From Hybos culiciformis (taxonomy: Eukaryota > Arthropoda > Insecta > Diptera > Hybotidae), in NCBI GenBank assembly GCA_964007475.1, contig CAXFZM010000548.1, positions 1 to 64,000 of the forward strand: 64,000 nt of DNA, written 5' to 3'. Shown piece after piece: positions 33,677-44,901 of the stretch; position 1 is the first letter of the stretch; every line of letters starts with the position of its first letter. A model generated the notes under the pieces. The model was not told where the DNA came from, made no database searches, and worked only from the letters and a program-made list of their open reading frames with translations. The translations under genes and the position numbers were made by a program.

Positions 33677-34013
33677 GACTGAAAATTCTAGCACAAATCA
33701 TTTGAAATTACAAGTTTTTTTTATAAGTAAATACACTCACCTATTTACTTACGTTCTTATGTATACATGAAATGTTATTTTTTTTTTTCAAATCTTATGT
33801 TCTTTTAAAGACTGAGGCACTCAACTCAGCTGAGGCAAATTTAAAAACTCACTTTATATGGATTTAATTTTTAATTTAAATCTTTTTTTTTTATTATGTT
33901 CAATAAATAAGTAATATAAAATATTGTTTTTTTTTAATTACATGTTGCTTAACCTATTTTTTATTTCATCTCTGGTATTAGATGCTATTAGCCTAAGGTC
34001 GATGTCATTTATT

Positions 34014-35165
34014 TCAGGTAAGATTACTGGGTAAAGCGGGATATTGAGAGTAATCGACTTTGAAATCCATGCACACATTATGCAAAGCCGCACACACATT
34101 TCTACCTTTTAAAATTCCATTTCCTCTTTCGGCAATATTCCTACACCTCGAAGGAATATAATTAGAATTTGCTTCAGGAGTCCCTTCCAATGAGGATCTA
34201 TAAGGCGTCATTAACCACGGCTCTAGAGGATAGCCAGAATCACCTAAAATAATAATAAAGTTTGAATTTATTAAAAATGTACAAAAAAATATTAATTTAT
34301 CCAATTTTTTTCCTATACCAAGGATCCAGCTATGTTTATCCCCTTTTTCTCCAACATTGTATCAAATGTTTTCTTTCACTTAAACTCCATATAAAGGAAT
34401 CATGAGAAGCACCACCATATGTAGCATCGAAACACCTAATTTTGATATCACAATCCCATACCTGTAATAAATCGTATTTATCATAAAAAGAATTAAAACA
34501 AAAAGCAAAATAAAACCCACAATCATCGCATTAAGACTATGCTTCCCCTTTCGGTTATAAAATAAATGTTCGTTATTATTTGGAGATATTATGTTTATAT
34601 GTGATCCATCGATAAACCCTATTACGCCTGGAAATCCATATTTTTCATAAAAAAATCGTTTATTTTTAAGTTTCTGAGCATCTGATAAGTTTAGCGAAAT
34701 GGATTTCGGACATAATATTCTTTCCATTATATTTATGGTTTCTTTTATTACTACTAAAACAGTAGGCTGAGCCATTCCAACAAGGTAATGCTGCCCAACA
34801 ACTTTTTGGTACGAACCCTCAGCAAAAAACCTAATTGCTGTTGCTAACTTCAATAAATTTGGAATAGAATTTGACATCTGAGAGGGCTTGTAGTGGTTAC
34901 CAATTTGGTCAAGGACATATTTGAAGGCTTCTTTAGATAATCTGAATAATTGTTGAAAACTAAAATAAAATAATATTTAAAATTATAAAAATATCTTTTG
35001 TTCACGAAAATAGACCTTAAAAATTTGAGAATTTCTGAAGCAGGTAGGTAGGTTACTTATTTTGATATATTTGTTATTTTACTCACTTTTTTCCGCTAAA
35101 GCTAATGGATTTGAGTTATCCCTTAATTGCCTCCGGATTATAGCAAACAGGAATGCAATTATCAT
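34014..35165 (-). pseudogene. PIF-Harbinger (HARBI1-type) transposase, four exons
   Basis: Exons read on the minus strand: 35165-35083, 34959-34521, 34461-34319 and 34243-34014. All introns are GT-AG and 59-123 bp; the first start and donor are the least sure. The product is about 297 residues, somewhat short for HARBI1. Catalytic DDE_4 residues are visible: Asp in GFIDGSHI, Asp in YGGASHDSFIW, Glu in RNIAERGNGILKGR. LGDSGYPLEPWLMTPY is formed exactly across intron 3. One frameshift in exon 3 near 34345 is the only break seen. It excises and inserts H1-type elements. Confidence 0.88.
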
Positions 35166-35520
35166 CGCTTCTGCTACTGTAGTAATGTTCAAAACTGTTA
35201 AACATTTTTAATCTATTATTTATTATAATTGTTTTACACTTATTTAAAATTTATCGTAAAATAACTTCTTTACAATTTAAATTTAAATTCAAACAATAAC
35301 AAATTATTGTTTTTTTTGTTTATTTAAAATTTTGACTTTAATCAAAAACTATAAAATGACAAATAACCATACAGTGATTAAAAAAATCAAATTTAGGGTT
35401 ACCATTTTAAAAATATGTTTTTTCTTACGAACGTAATTCATAATTGAAAAATTTCTTACGTTCGTAACGTACATGATTTACGAACGAAAATTTCTTTCGT
35501 ATTTCATAAAAACCCCCCTG

Positions 35521-35662
35521 GCTTTTGCAAAAGATCATTCAACCTAGAACTTGATGAAACGGAGGACAGTACTCTTTAGCGACGAATCGAAGTTTAATTT
35601 GATTCATTCCGATGGTATAAAAAGAGTAAAGCGTCCAATAGGAAAACGTTTAGATCCCAAAT
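35521..35662 (+). pseudogene. Tc1 transposase, piece 2 (first catalytic Asp)
   Basis: Continues piece 1 directly after the Harbinger duplication: AFAKDHST, then VLFSDESKFNLIHSDG, where the Asp of FSDE is the first catalytic residue. It ends in RPIGKRLDPKYY at the gypsy insertion. One stop follows AFAKDHST. Confidence 0.9.
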
Positions 35663-35666
35663 ATTA

Positions 35667-35873
35667 TGTCAGCCCTCACCTATTTTATAAGGTATACTAT
35701 ATAACACTTTAGTATATGGTAGTTATACATTAAGTTAGCTGTAGTACTCAATGACATATTCAGCTATTGTATGTAACATTATAAATAGTAAGCTGTAGCA
35801 TATGAGAGAGCAGAAATAAATGTTAAGTCAAAGTGAAGCGACTTGTTTTATTTACTCGTCTCTTCGCATAACA
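35667..35873 (+). repeat. 5' LTR of gypsy element G2
   Basis: 207 bp, TGTCAGCCCTCACC... to ...TTCGCATAACA, with TTATAAATAG as TATA-like box and AATAAATG as polyadenylation signal. Confidence 0.93.
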
Positions 35874-35888
35874 TGGCGACCGTGACAG
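35874..35888 (+). promoter_or_regulatory. primer binding site, tRNA-Arg
   Basis: TGGCGACCGTGACAG, 15 bases complementary to the 3' end of tRNA-Arg, directly after the LTR. Confidence 0.9.
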
Positions 35889-37229
35889 TCTGTTAAAGTA
35901 ATTTACAAAAAAAAATAAAACAAAATAATTTTGTTTAAAAAAAAAAAGTGAAAAAAAGTTAAAGTCGTGAATAAATTTGAAAAATTTCAAAAAAAAAATT
36001 TTAGAATAAAAGCGAAAATAAAAATTTTACGGATCAATAAGGGAGAAAAAAGTCTTGTTCGCTCTTCAATATTTTTCCGGATATTTCGATTTTGCCGGAA
36101 ACTTTGTGGATATTATCATACAAAAATTTTTTCCGGATATTTTAATTTCCAGTTATTTTTCCACTTAGCTAGTTCCTTTTAACTACTTTTTGATAGATTT
36201 GGTACGGTTGGCACCGTTTATTTTGTGTCAAAATATCAAAAAAAGTGAAATTTAATTTTAAAATTATTTTTGAACTTCAGATTTTTGAAAATTCATAACA
36301 AAAAAAAATAAATTCATTTAAATTTTTTTTAAAACAGTCAAATTTTTTCCACTTCTCAAGTCGAACGGTAGTTTCAGAAAGTGGAAATTTCCACTTATTT
36401 ATCCGGATAAATGTTGAAATGCGAACAAGGTATAAAATTAAACTTCATAAAAATTGTAAATTTACTTACCTGAAAACTTACCAGCCTGAAAAAATAAAAA
36501 TAAAATAATTTTTGCAAATAATTTAAAAAAAGAAAATTAAATGGAAAAAATTAAATATTAAATTTTTATAAAAAAAAAAATAAAATTGTGTGTAAAAAAA
36601 AAAAAATAATAAAACAATTATGACAGATCATTGAATTTGAAGAAAAAAAAAATTAATTAAGTTTACCTATTTGAACTTAAAATTGTGTGGTGGAAAAACC
36701 TGGAAAATTAATGAAAAATTAAATAAGCAAAATACTTATACCTTAATCTATTTCTTAGATTTCTTAGTTTTCTTTTTCGAAGTTGTGACATTGAATTGAC
36801 TTATAGGAAGTTAATTTAATGTCATTATATTCTCTTAAATTTTCAATTGTCTAAAATTAAGAAAATATAATGACATTGAATTAACTTCCTATAAGTCAAT
36901 TTAATGTCACAACTTCGAAAAAGAAAACTAAGAAATCTAAAAAAGAAAAAAAAATCATACAATTGAAAAACTAAGAAAATATAATAACATTGAATTAACT
37001 TCCTATAAGAGTGTGGTAAAAATTCACGTAAACGATTAAAATACATTCAAAAAAAAGAAAGAAAAAAAAAATCTGATACATCAGAAACCTGAAAAAAAAA
37101 GAAAATGAACAATTACAAATAATTTTAAATAAAAAAAATTAATTAAAAATTGGAAAAAATAATAATAAAAAAAAAAAAAAGAAAAATTTATGAAAAATAA
37201 TTCTGAAAAAAAAAGAAGAAAAAAAAAAA
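35889..37229. other. leader of gypsy element G2
   Basis: A-rich DNA without a credible gene; the short frames are homopolymer artefacts. It contains the hairpin at 36755-36940. Confidence 0.6.
36755..36940. repeat. 84-bp inverted repeat with 18-bp loop
   Basis: Arms 36755-36838 and 36857-36940 are almost perfect reverse complements (landmark TTCGAAGTTGTGACATTGAA). A third, partial direct copy of the right arm is at 36974-37012. It lies in the G2 leader and would fold into a long hairpin in the transcript. Confidence 0.9.
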
Positions 37230-37237
37230 ACTATAAC

Positions 37238-38949
37238 GTAGCAACCTGACAAAAACGCTTTTTTTGCAAAAATTGGATTTTTATTCTTGAAAGTGGTAGA
37301 AAGTGGTATTAGAAATTATGTTTGTTCAACAAGTTTGCCGCCATTTTTGTTTTTTTTTGGTTTTACATTACTTTTTGGTTACTTTGAAATTAAGCATTTT
37401 TGAGTATGAAAATTTCGAAATAGCCTTTCATGATGTTCTAGACTTTGATTCAGGAGGAGTTTACCTTCATTTTTTTAGAAAGTTTTAGTTCCTGAAAATA
37501 TTGTATAGATGGTGTTTTAACCAATTTTGTGTATTAAACTAAAATTACTCCACCTTTTGGGCAACATTTGTACTACAGAAATGAAATCAAAAAAAGACCG
37601 TTTCAAGACCTTTCCAACAAATAAAAATTTTTAAGAAACGAATAATAAATAAAAGAGGTATGCCAAATTAAAAAAATTACGAAAAAAAAAATGTCCGTTA
37701 TTATTCAAAAACTCAATTTTAAAGAACGAATCCATAACAAAAATGACTGAAAAACCAAAATTTATGAGGACATGTTTTTAGGAAATGCATGTTGGAACGT
37801 GAATGAACGGATAAAACGTTCGAATAATTTAAAACAATTATCTACTACTAAAAAACGTAAAAGCGACTCAAAACAACTCGTGAGTGAGATTTTGAATGAT
37901 TCGGGGACAGAGCTGGACTGGCCTAACAAGCTAGAAGGAGTTTCCGGGTGGGCGGTACTAAATCTGTTGTCTAAAATTATAATATTTTCTTTTAATTTTT
38001 TTTTTAATCGTGAGAAAATTTTTTTACAAAGAAAATTTGAATTTCCCAGTCCAGCCCTGTTCGGAGATACTCGATTTTATGGAACTTGCTATATCGCTTT
38101 CAGAAATTATTCTTAAATCAGATAGGATTAAATACTGAAAAAACAAATTACAATCGCAAAAAGTTTAGGTTATAAGTTTGGAAAAGAAAATTTGAAAGAA
38201 AATGAAATTGATGTGGAAGGAACATTAAAAAAAAGAATTTCAAAGCTTATATGACAATGTCTATGAAAGTGAAATGGAAGGGGAGTCTTTTTGAAACTGT
38301 TCTCGAAAATATATACAGTAAAAACAACACTAAAACTGAGCAAAAATCGAACCAAAAAACTTCAAAACTGGTTTTATATAAAATGCCGCTAATCCGAAAG
38401 TACTGGACCGATTTCACCTGCGAAAGCGGCTTTGGAAAGGTATAAATATGTATTGACTGCGAAGTTTGAAACATATCGTACGTAAGATCATGGAGTACAA
38501 CTTTTTTGAAAATGGCTAAAAATGGTCATTTTTTTGTATGGGGAAATTCTAAGAAGTGAATTATCTTCTAAAACATTAAAAAAATTCAACCTGCGAAAGC
38601 GGCTTTTTAAAGTGGTCTTTTTTGTTTTTTTCAGTGTTTTTAGAGTTTCTCTATGGGTTAAACTGGCAACACCCAGTTGCCAGCACCTGCAAAGAAAGCC
38701 CGCACGAATACCTACTTAAAATGATATCTGAAAATATTCTTGTAAATTTAACAATAGAGAGATGATAGTTTGAAGTTTCAAAATTTTCCAAGCCTTCTGC
38801 CACAAGAATCGTCATATCTCCCAAAAAAATTTTTTTTTTTTTTAAATCTGAAATGCAAAAACTTAGGTCAAATATCAGCCTATAAAATAAATTTAAAATG
38901 AAAGTCTAACGATTAACTTGAAAAAATGAAAAAAAATGTCAGGTTGCTA
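37238..38949. mobile_element. unclassified 1.7-kb TIR element
   Basis: Left end (G)TAGCAACCTGACA, right end TGTCAGGTTGCTA. The 8-bp flanks are ACTATAAC (37230-37237) and ACTATAAG (38950-38957), 7 of 8 identical. An 8-bp duplication fits hAT, P or Merlin-like elements. Short frames (for example 37772-37907, 38251-38445) could be transposase scraps but match nothing I know. ACCTGCGAAAGCGGCTTT occurs twice (38418, 38590). A hAT MITE is nested at 37908. Confidence 0.75.
37908..38059. mobile_element. 152-bp hAT MITE
   Basis: Starts CAGAGCTGGACTGG and ends CCAGTCCAGCCCTG. The 8-bp flanks TTCGGGGA and TTCGGAGA (37900-37907, 38060-38067) differ at one base. Confidence 0.85.
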
Positions 38950-39079
38950 ACTATAAGTGCATAAATCAGAATTCGAAAACTTTAAACAAAAAAAAAAAAA
39001 GAAGAGAAAAATAATAAAAAATAAAATAATTTTTTTATTATCTTTCTAATTGAAATTTTTTTTTACGATTTTTAGGCAC

Positions 39080-39254
39080 AAAGTAAAACAAGAAATTATA
39101 AACAAAGACCCATAACAGTAATTACTCACAACAGTAGTCAGCAACAACATTTAACAAAACATAAATTTTAAAAGCAACAGTAAGCAGCAACAGTACACAA
39201 TAACAGTAAACAACAACAGTAAACAACATCAGTAAATAACAACAACTGCCTTAA
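39080..39254. other. CAACAG-rich segment of the G2 leader
   Basis: Repeated AACAACAGTAAACAACA-like words. A similar CAACA-rich block precedes gag in G1 (12290-12370), so this marks where G2's gag would have followed. Confidence 0.6.
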
Positions 39255-39721
39255 TGCCTTGGACAAACTGACACGATTAACATGTTCTTGATCAAGAACA
39301 TGTTAATTTTATGTTTTTGAAGTAGTTTTCCCATAGTAATAAAAACAAGAACAAGAACATGTTCTTGCGAAAACATGTTGTTATTAAAGGATGGGTTGAA
39401 TAATTTTTACAAATATTTCGTGAGGCAATATGTGGAAGCCATTAATGTTCACTGGGGTATCATTTTTGACGTTGACTTTGACAATTTTATGTTGTATTTA
39501 TTTGTAAACAAATGAAAAAAAAAGTTTGTTATTGTTTTTTATTTTGAATTTGAATTGAATTTGTAGGTATATTGTATTGTTTACTTTTGTTTTTAAACTT
39601 GAAAAAAAAACAGATATTTATCTGTTTTGTGAAACACATTAAAGGTATTCTGTTCGGTCGATTTTAATAACATGTTTTTGTGCTCAAGAACATGTTTTTC
39701 GAGTTCAGTTTGTCCAAGGCA
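39255..39721. mobile_element. Harbinger-type MITE
   Basis: Inverted ends TGCCTTGGACAAACTGA, identical on both sides, with TAA duplicated (39252-39254, 39722-39724). Near each end is AACATGTTCTTGA or its complement; at the left this forms a 26-bp palindrome. No gene. Confidence 0.9.
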
Positions 39722-39724
39722 TAA

Positions 39725-40500
39725 TGTAAAATCATCATAGATAGAAATTAACACAACATCAAAATACACTAGCAACATCAAGTAAATAACATCATTCTCG
39801 AATGTTCATCAAGGTCAGAAAGTCAATAATTATTAAATTTTTTTCAACTTTTAAATTTTTTAAAATTTAAAATTTTATTATTTTGTTTTGTAATACATTT
39901 GGTATGCTACTTTATGTTGATATACTTCCTTATATTACATCGCATATTTTATTAAATTTAAGTATATTAATATAAAGTAATATTACTACAATTCCTTACT
40001 ATACTACTTTATACTGTTTCTATAAAACAAATTTAATAATATATTAATATTATAACAATTATATATATTATATAATATCGTAAATTTTAATGAATTTACA
40101 ATAATTTTGAAAAAAAAAAGGATTATAAATTTTGATAATTATGATATAACATAGTAAATTTTATGAATTTACAATAATTTTGAAAATTTTTTATAAGGTC
40201 TTGAATATTTATTAAACTTATTTGAGATTCGTCAAACATACGAAAAGTTCGTACAATGCGAAAAAAAATTTTGTTGAAAAAATAATAATTGCTAAATATA
40301 CATACATAGTTAACATCGAAGCTAGTTTTTCTTAAATTATGATTGATCTATTTTATTATCGGCAAATTTAAACATTTTTCTGTAGATTTTGGTATCTCAC
40401 ATATTAACAACGATCTCGTTCATTAGCTACAATGCAAAAAAAAAAAAAAAAATGTTTGAAAAATTTTTTTTTGAAAATTTTTTTTTTTTAACACTTCATA
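39725..40500. other. AT-rich remnant of G2 between leader and RNase H
   Basis: No coding signal until the RNase H segment; gag, protease and RT are deleted here. Confidence 0.6.
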
Positions 40501-40501
40501 G

Positions 40502-42102
40502 TTGCGACAATTCGTTATTATCATACATTATTTTCAATCTGATCACAAACCATTAATATATCTGTTCTCACTTAAAAATCCTTCGTCGAAATTAATTCGG
40601 ATGAGGCTGGACCTTGAAGAGTATAATTTCACTACAGAATACATTAAGAGCAAATCAAACGTTGTAGCGGACGCGCTATCAAGAATAACGAGTGATGAGC
40701 TCAAACTTTTACTAAATCAAAATGAAAAAGTTCTTGCTATAATGAGATCGATGGCAAAGAACAAATCAAAAATCATTGACAATGTTAGTAATAAAGAAAG
40801 TTCAAAAAAGTTAGAATCAAATATAAAAGTATTAGACGGAAAAAATAATTTTAAAACCCCTCAATTAATTTTTAATATGACCGATAAATTCGAAGTTTAT
40901 AAAAGTAGAAAAATTTTAACAAGAATAGAAAAATAGAACCTTAATGACTCATTGACTCGAGCGTCATTAGTAGAAGGTAATTTAAATAATCCAGAGACAA
41001 TATTAGAATTGTTCTTTAGGAAATTAGAAAAAGATTTAGTTAAAAAGAATATTGAAAAAGTACAAATAAATAATAATGATAGTATTTTTAATCTAATAAA
41101 TATAGAAAAATTTAAAGAAATCGGCAACAAAACCTTATCTAAATTAAACATTTTTATTGTATACATACCACGAGAAATTAATAATAAATTAGAAAGAGAA
41201 AAAATTTTAAACATATATCATAATGATCCTATCTTTGGAGGACATACAGGCCAGAAACGGATGTATGCCAAATTACGCTCTAACTTTTATTGGAAACATA
41301 TGCGACAAGACGTAGTGAAATATATTATTAATTGTGAACAGTGTCAGAAAAATAAATTTAAAAATAAAAATAAAGAACCACTAATGATAACAAATACACC
41401 GGAAAAACAGTTCGATGTAGTAGTAATAGACACGATAGGTCCTTTCTAAAAAACAGCAAACGGCAATACGGTGTTACTTTAATTTGCAATTTAACCAAAT
41501 ATCTAATAACAATACCAGTTAAAAATAAAGAAGCTAACACAATTGCACGTGCAATATTTGAACATTTCATTCTTATATATGGCCCAATGCGAAAAATCCT
41601 TTCGGATTGCGGTAAAGAGTACGTAAATTGTATCACTTCTGAACTTTTTAATCTGTTAAACATAAATCACGTAAAATCAACCCCATACCATCACGAAACA
41701 GTAGGCTCTATAGAACGTAAACCATAACCACAGAGTGTTCAATGAATACCTACAAAGGAACCAAATATTCATGAATTCTTGTTAGATAATAAAGTCAATC
41801 CATTATATAACTTCGATAGCTACGTAAAAGAAATTAAATTCCGTTTACAGTCAAATCATAAAATAGTTAGAGAATTTTTAGAAATGGCCAAAGAAAAATC
41901 AAAGAAATATTACGATCAAAAAGGTAAAACGCATAATTTTAAAGTTAATGAAAAAATTGTATTACGCAAAGAAAACCGACGCAAGTTGGACCCAGTATAT
42001 TCAGGACCTTACATAATTAAGAATATTGACAATGTTAATGTCACACTAAGAAAAGATGCAAACACTGAATTCATTGTACATAAAAATAGAATAGTGAAGT
42101 AG
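40502..42102 (+). pseudogene. RNase H end and integrase of gypsy element G2
   Basis: 40517-40700 gives YFQSDHKPLIYLF and the closing block SNVVADALSRI of gypsy RNase H. After a linker, HNDPIFGGHTGQKRMY and CEQCQKNKFK form the HHCC zinc domain (41215-41360). The core begins DVVVIDTIGPF with the first Asp. A frameshift follows; the next frame carries LSDCGKEYVN (second Asp) and VGSIER (Glu). 41780-42102 is the C-terminal domain, with KYYDQKGKTHNFKVNEKIVL and a chromatin-tether-like end. Stops at 40936 and 41449 break it. Confidence 0.92.
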
Positions 42103-42103
42103 G

Positions 42104-42330
42104 CACACTAATTAAAATGTTGAAAACAAACATACTATAAAATATTGTAAAATACAAATCAAATATTACAAAATAAAAATTAAAAAGAATCATTATAAAG
42201 AGAAAATTTTTGTTAAAAGTAGAAGTACACTAATTAAAAGGTTGAAAACAAATATACTATAAAGTATTCTAAAACACAAATCAAATATTACAAAATAAAA
42301 AATTAGAAAGAATCATTAATATAGAAAACA
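42104..42330. repeat. tandem duplication of about 120 bp in the G2 3' region
   Basis: Two copies starting ACACTAATTAAAA(T/G)GTTGAA and running through CAAATATTACAAAATAAAAA. They lie between the integrase stop and the polypurine tract. Confidence 0.85.
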
Positions 42331-42675
42331 TATTTTTAAAATTTAGAAAATAAGATATCAATATAAAAGTAAATATGAATTTAAAAAAAAAAAAAAAACG
42401 GCTGAGTGGTACTGTAATTGCTAACAAAATATATAACTCAATCATTTTAAATTTTAATTGGAATAAAATAATAAAATTAAATCATTATTCGATAAAGTTA
42501 ATGTAAATTAAACACTATAAAATCATGTACATTAGAAATCAAATAGAAAATTTAAGTAATTATATTAAATGAAGTCAAATTTATTAAACTCACATTTATA
42601 ATTTTCAAGTAAATAGTATAATTAACGTAATAATTTCAAGTGAGTCTAATAAATTTCACTTTCTAAGAGGGGAGG

Positions 42676-42881
42676 TGTCAGGCCTCACCTATTTTATAAG
42701 GTATACTATATAACATTTTAGTATATGGAGTTATACATTAAGTTAGCTGTAGTACTCAATGACATATTCAGCTATTGTATGTAACATTATAAATAGTAAG
42801 CTGTAGCATATGAGAGAGCAGAAATAAATGTTAAGTCAAAGTGAAGCGACGTGTTTTATTTACTCGTCTCTTCGCATAATA
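42676..42881 (+). repeat. 3' LTR of gypsy element G2
   Basis: Nearly identical to 35667-35873; the terminal CA has become TA. The polypurine tract AAGAGGGGAGG is at 42665-42675. Confidence 0.93.
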
Positions 42882-42885
42882 ATTA

Positions 42886-43255
42886 TCATAAAATAGTTAA
42901 ACACGGAGGTGGTAGTTTAATGGTGTGGGGTTGCTTCTCAGGCAACGGAATAGGGCCTTTATATAAAATTGAAGGAATTATGGATAGATTTGTGTATAAA
43001 GAAATTTTACAAAACGTTATGCTACCCTTTGCAGAGTAAGAAATGCCCATCCTTTGGATATTCCAGCAAGACAATGATCCAAAACATACGTCAAAAATAG
43101 TCAAAGCGTGGTTTTTGGATCATAAGGTTAGAGTTCTTCCTTGGCCTGCGAACTCTCCTGATCTCAATCCAATTGAAAATTTATGGGAAAAAAATGGCTT
43201 AGAAAAATTAAAAAAAAAATTAAAAACCAGCGACTACTTAGAGAAAAACATTTAA
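42886..43255 (+). pseudogene. Tc1 transposase, piece 3 (Asp and Glu of the DDE core)
   Basis: VKHGGGSLMVWGCFSGNGIG, then IFQQDNDPKHTSK (second catalytic Asp) and WPANSPDLNPIENLW (catalytic Glu), spaced as in DD34E transposases. An in-frame TAA lies at 43037-43039. After ENLW the sequence turns into Lys-rich reading and the normal C-terminal end and right TIR are not found. Confidence 0.9.
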
Positions 43256-43341
43256 AAATTCTAAAATATTTTTTAACCGCAAAAAGTTTAGTGACATAAT
43301 TAAAACGGATATAACTTATCCAAAGAAGAAACGAAAAAAAA

Positions 43342-43387
43342 AATAGAACAATGGTAACCTTGAATAAGAATAGAACAATGGTAACCT
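43342..43387. repeat. 27-bp direct repeat
   Basis: AATAGAACAATGGTAACCTT occurs at 43342 and 43369, at the left edge of dispersed repeat R. Confidence 0.85.
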
Positions 43388-44805
43388 TGTAAGTATTGAA
43401 AAAAATTATTTATTGTCTGTCATTATAAAGAAAGTTTGATTTCAATTCTCAACTGTCAAGTAAGATTTTATTTTTCTTTTGTCAAACTAGGAAAATGGCA
43501 GCAACAAGGAGATAAGGTAAAATTGATTGTAAATATAAAATATAATTATTATAATTTTAATTATTTAATTTTATTTTTAATTATAAAAAAATATTATTAT
43601 AAAATTAAATAAAATTTAATAAGATCATCTAATTCCTAAAATAATAAAAAAGAAATTAGTAATTTTTCCAAAAAAAAATTATTCGGTTTTTTTTTTTCGC
43701 AAAAAAGAAAATGAATAATTTTTTTTTGGTAAAATTACTAATTTTTTTTTTAATATTTTAGGAATTAGCTGATCTTAAATCATCCGGTTTGAAATCATTT
43801 CGAGAAACAAATTTATTTAAGAAAATTTTATCTACACACTTCCGTATTAATTAAATTTTATTTCATTTTGAACTTTTGTTTATATCTTGCATTGTAAATG
43901 TATTGATAGCACAGGGCCGCCACGTAGCGGTGGGCAGGTTGTGCGCCGCACAAGGGCGGCAAGCCAAGGGGCGGAAGAATTTCTATTTATTACGCATGAA
44001 AAAATAAAATTAAAGACCTCTAAAAAAAATTTCAAACAAAGTCTTGATTTTAACGGTCAAAAACTTACAAATCATTTTTCTCCGTATTAAAGATAAAAAT
44101 ATATAGTTAGGTATTTCTTGTTTTGATGATATTTTGAAAGTTCATATTCAAAAAAATCGCTTTTTTTTTTTGAAGGCTTAGGCTTTATTTTCGAGCGAAA
44201 TTTTAAACTGTTTTTGTATTTTATCTTACACTACCAGTATCAGTGGCTTCAGGAGAAAGAAGCTTTTAGAAACCAAAATTAATTAAAAATTATTTAAGAT
44301 CCACAACATCACAACAAAACGTTTGGTAGGGTTATCTGTAATATCTATAGAAGGCTCTATTATGGACACTTTAGATATGCGTTCGTTTAATAGAAGCTTT
44401 TATTGCTTTAAAACCCAGACGGGCGAAAATTTTGTAATTTTTTTATTTAATTAGAATTAGTATAAAAATGCAATAAAATTATGTTAAATAATAATTTACA
44501 AAATTTCATTTTCTTTAAATATTTTTGACTCAGTTGAAAGTGCGGATATTTTTAAAATTGCACAAGGGCGGCTCACTTGCACGCGGCGGGCCTGATAGCA
44601 ACTACCTCCACATGCACATTAAAGCAGTATACAAAACATGTTAATAAAATAAATCGTTGTGTATATAATAAAATAAATCGTTGTGTATATACACAAAAAC
44701 ACATAGACACTTGTCAGTATTGACTCGTGTTATGTGTTTTTGTGTAAATACACAACTCGTTGTAATAACAAATTTTTTTAACATGTGTTGTAATCTACTA
44801 TAACA
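43369..44805 (+). repeat. dispersed repeat R, copy 2
   Basis: Matches 28621-29381 in reverse complement, interrupted by the hAT at 43912. Without that insert the two copies have almost the same length. The terminal hairpin (ACACAAAAACACATAGACAC and its complement) is at 44690-44756. No gene. Confidence 0.82.
43912..44592. mobile_element. hAT element, non-autonomous
   Basis: Starts CAGGGCCGCCACGTAGC; the right end reads CACGCGGCGGGCC(TG). TGATAGCA lies at 43904-43911 and 44593-44600. If the end is CCTG, as the left TIR predicts, the last two bases overlap the duplication. Inside are repeated CACAAGGGCGGC words. No transposase. Confidence 0.85.
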
Positions 44806-44901
44806 GAGTCTGCAGATAAATGTCAAAACAATTACATTTTTAAAATCTGGAGATTTAATTTTACAGAAACATTTTAAATATTTTTTTTTTTGTTTAACTT
44901 G

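Larger units (their letters stand above)
28096..35517. mobile_element. PIF-Harbinger transposon H1, with both genes
   Basis: Ends GGGGGTTATTATGAAATACG and, inverted, GGGGGTTTTTATGAAATACG. A 3-bp duplication CTG flanks it (28093-28095, 35518-35520), and removing it restores the Tc1 frame exactly. Repeated TTACGTTCG-type words cluster inside both ends. It contains a Myb-like gene on the plus strand and a DDE_4 (HARBI1-type) transposase on the minus strand, convergent. The left 4 kb is filled by younger insertions (Penelope-like remnant, a dispersed repeat and a TIR element). Confidence 0.93.
35667..42881 (+). mobile_element. Ty3/gypsy element G2 (412/mdg1-like), partly deleted
   Basis: LTRs 35667-35873 and 42676-42881 are near identical. 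A tRNA-Arg primer site follows the first and a purine tract AAGAGGGGAGG precedes the second. The 4-bp duplication ATTA flanks it (35663-35666, 42882-42885). The leader region holds a 1.7-kb TIR element and a MITE. Only the end of RNase H and the integrase remain; gag, protease and RT are gone. Confidence 0.93.
27411..43260 (+). mobile_element. Tc1-like element T1, split by two large insertions
   Basis: The left end CAGTATCGGACAAAAGTTAA follows a TA. The transposase gene is found in three consecutive pieces (27711-28095, 35521-35662, 42886-43255) separated by a PIF-Harbinger element and gypsy element G2. Each insertion has its own target duplication. The C-terminal end of the transposase and the right TIR are missing; a different repeat begins at about 43342. 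Confidence 0.88.

Noticed and set aside
43887..44090. 67-codon ORF with RSGGQVVRRTRAASQG
   Set aside because: It comes from the GC-rich left end of the hAT element at 43912 and is not a gene.
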